A stretch of DNA of 6,232 nt from Terriglobia bacterium (GTDB lineage: Bacteria; Acidobacteriota; Terriglobia; UBA7540), in assembly GCA_030040295.1 (NCBI GenBank), contig JASHTZ010000764.1, positions 1 to 6,232 of the forward strand. Direction: 5' to 3'. The notes under the pieces are model-generated. The model ran no database searches. It was not told the origin of the DNA and saw only the letters and a program-made list of their open reading frames with translations. The position numbers and the translations under genes were made by a program. Shown in pieces: positions 5,016-6,232 of this stretch. Positions within the stretch are counted from its first letter, which is position 1; every line of letters starts with the position of its first letter.

Positions 5016-6055
5016 CGGCGCCCGAGGAAAATGGCGCACCCGCACCGGCTGAAAGTCTCACCGGCCTTCGCAAGGCTGCCATTCTGCTGGTCCTGCTGGG
5101 AGATGAAGCCGCCAGCCTGGTTTATCGGCACCTTCCCCAAGATGACTTGCAGTTGCTCACGGAAGAGATTTCCGAGCTCGAGTACATTTCTCCGGAAACC
5201 GCCGCCAAAATTCTTCAGGAATATTATCGCTTGAGCGTCACGGAGGATTATCTGGCGCAAGGGGGCGCGGACTACGCCCGGGCTCTGCTGGTGAAGGCCT
5301 TTGGGGAGGATGGAGCGAAGAATTTGCTCCAGCAGGTGGAATCGTTTCAGGAGGCGCGCGCCACAAACCTGGATTCGCTGCAAAGGGCCGATCCCCGCCA
5401 ACTGGTGATGTTCGTGGAGGGCGAGCACCCGCAAACCATCGCCTTGGTGCTGGCGCACCTGGGGCTGAAGTCGGCTTCCGAGGTTCTCCTGCTCCTGCCT
5501 GAGAAAACGCGTGCGGAAGTGGTCCGCCGTCTTGCCGAGATGCACCAGTTTTCGCCGGAAATGGTCCAGAAAATTTCCCTGGTGCTCAATAAGAAACTGC
5601 GCGCTTTGGGGGAACAGAACCGCCGCGCCTATGGTGGCATTGCCGCCGTCTCCGACATGCTCAACCGGGTGGAGCCCGGCACCGCCAAAACCATTCTGGA
5701 AGTGATCGAGCAGGATGATCCCAAGCTGGCGCTGAGCATTCGCAACCTGATGTTCACCTTTGAGGATTTTCTGTCAGTCCCCGAGAGCAGTATGCGCGAA
5801 CTTTTGAGCCAGTTGGACAAGAAGTCGCTGGCGCTCGCGCTGAAGGGCTCCTCGGAGGACATGCGGAACCACATTTTCAAGACCATGTCTTCGCGCGCTT
5901 CGCAGATGCTGAAGGAGGACATGGAAGCCCTGGGGCCGGTGCGCTCCAAGGAAGTGACCGCGGCCCAGCAGGAAGTGGTGCAACTGGCGCGCAAGATGGA
6001 GGCCGAAGGGAAATTGACTTTGAAGAGCTTTGGAGATGACGCTTATGTTGTCTGA
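5012..6055 (+). CDS. fliG: Flagellar motor switch protein FliG
   Basis: This 347-residue rotor protein binds the cytoplasmic tail of FliF and, with FliM and FliN, forms the switch complex; its C-terminal domain meets the stator. The N-terminal domain (about 15-100) starts LTGLRKAAILLVLLGDEAAS. The middle domain contains the conserved EHPQT at 138-142 (GEHPQTIALVLAHL) and the GG hinge at 208-209 (YGGIAAVSDMLN). The C-terminal torque helix retains charged residues at the same spacing as the Escherichia coli set K264/R281/D288/D289/R297: here K278, R295, E302, D303 and R311, with Glu in place of the first Asp. The length is slightly above the usual 330-340, from a short Ala/Pro-rich N-terminus. 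The start ATG at 5012 is supported by AGGAGGG with a 6-nt gap and by its overlap with the fliF stop. Confidence 0.98.
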   Translation: MTAPEENGAPAPAESLTGLRKAAILLVLLGDEAASLVYRHLPQDDLQLLTEEISELEYISPETAAKILQEYYRLSVTEDYLAQGGADYARALLVKAFGEDGAKNLLQQVESFQEARATNLDSLQRADPRQLVMFVEGEHPQTIALVLAHLGLKSASEVLLLLPEKTRAEVVRRLAEMHQFSPEMVQKISLVLNKKLRALGEQNRRAYGGIAAVSDMLNRVEPGTAKTILEVIEQDDPKLALSIRNLMFTFEDFLSVPESSMRELLSQLDKKSLALALKGSSEDMRNHIFKTMSSRASQMLKEDMEALGPVRSKEVTAAQQEVVQLARKMEAEGKLTLKSFGDDAYVV

Positions 6056-6232
6056 TTCGAACGCTGCCACCCAGTCTGCCGAATCGAAAGCCCAGACCTA
6101 TGTTTATCCCCCTCCACTCGCCCCCGGGACAACGCCAAAGCCGCCTTCGTCCGGTACTGACTCCTCCACCCTCGAGCGCTTATGGACTTCTGAACCCAAG
6201 CCGTCTGATCGCTCAGCGCTAAGCGAAGAACA
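6045..6232 (+). CDS. fliH: Probable flagellar assembly protein FliH, N-terminal part (partial)
   Basis: An open frame starts at ATG 6045, overlaps the end of fliG by 11 nt, and stays open for 62 codons to the window edge. GGAG (6032-6035) lies 9 nt upstream. The visible residues begin MLSDSNAATQSAESKAQTYV and continue into a Pro/Ser/Thr-rich stretch (YPPPLAPGTTPKPPSSGTDS), ending near RSALSEE. No conserved FliH domain is reached. FliH N-termini are variable and often low in complexity, and fliH is the expected gene after fliG in this order. FliH would bind and hold the export ATPase FliI. The call rests on position and composition, so the symbol is tentative. Confidence 0.7.
   Translation, partial: MLSDSNAATQSAESKAQTYVYPPPLAPGTTPKPPSSGTDSSTLERLWTSEPKPSDRSALSEE

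Overview
The window holds the first part of a bacterial flagellar basal-body operon. In order, all on the + strand, it contains: the end of a sensor histidine kinase, a sigma-54-dependent response regulator, flgB, flgC, fliE, fliF, fliG and the beginning of fliH. The DNA is GC-rich. A two-component pair leads directly into flgB-flgC-fliE-fliF-fliG-fliH, and the gaps carry dispersed hairpin repeats (the C/T-rich 'CCCTCACCC' family, and 'AGCCCACGGC..GCCGTGGGCT'-like and 'CAGAAGTCAGGAG'-like elements). Together these resemble intergenic DNA of soil Acidobacteriota. That placement is inference from gene order and repeat style; no phylogenetic marker is present.

Layout. Bases 1-185 are the C-terminal tail of a histidine kinase. 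Bases 186-475 have no gene and hold a mosaic of hairpins bounded by 27-nt inverted arms (182-208 and 424-450). The response regulator (476-1828) overlaps flgB (1825-2181) by ATGA, and flgC (2186-2626) follows after 4 nt. A 186-nt gap contains a 21-nt inverted repeat. FliE (2813-3112, GTG start) comes next. A second repeat-filled gap (3113-3374) includes an 81-bp, nearly palindromic C/T-rich structure. FliF (3375-5015, GTG start) overlaps fliG (5012-6055) by ATGA, and fliG overlaps fliH (6045 onward) by 11 nt.

How the genes work together. The kinase and regulator are the likely control pair. The phosphorylated NtrC-type activator would open sigma-54 promoters of flagellar genes, probably including those co-transcribed with it. 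FliF forms the MS ring in the inner membrane, FliE joins that ring to the rod, and FlgB and FlgC are proximal rod subunits. FliG is the rotor protein on the cytoplasmic face of FliF and carries the torque-generating charged helix. FliH is the regulator and adaptor of the export ATPase FliI, whose gene probably lies just downstream.

The coding genes look intact and ordinary for their families. The less ordinary part is the non-coding DNA: repeat structures occupy three of the junctions and separate blocks of otherwise translationally coupled genes. I saw no convincing sigma-54 promoter, no intrinsic terminator, no RNA gene and no CRISPR array, and I found no evidence of a wholly new system.
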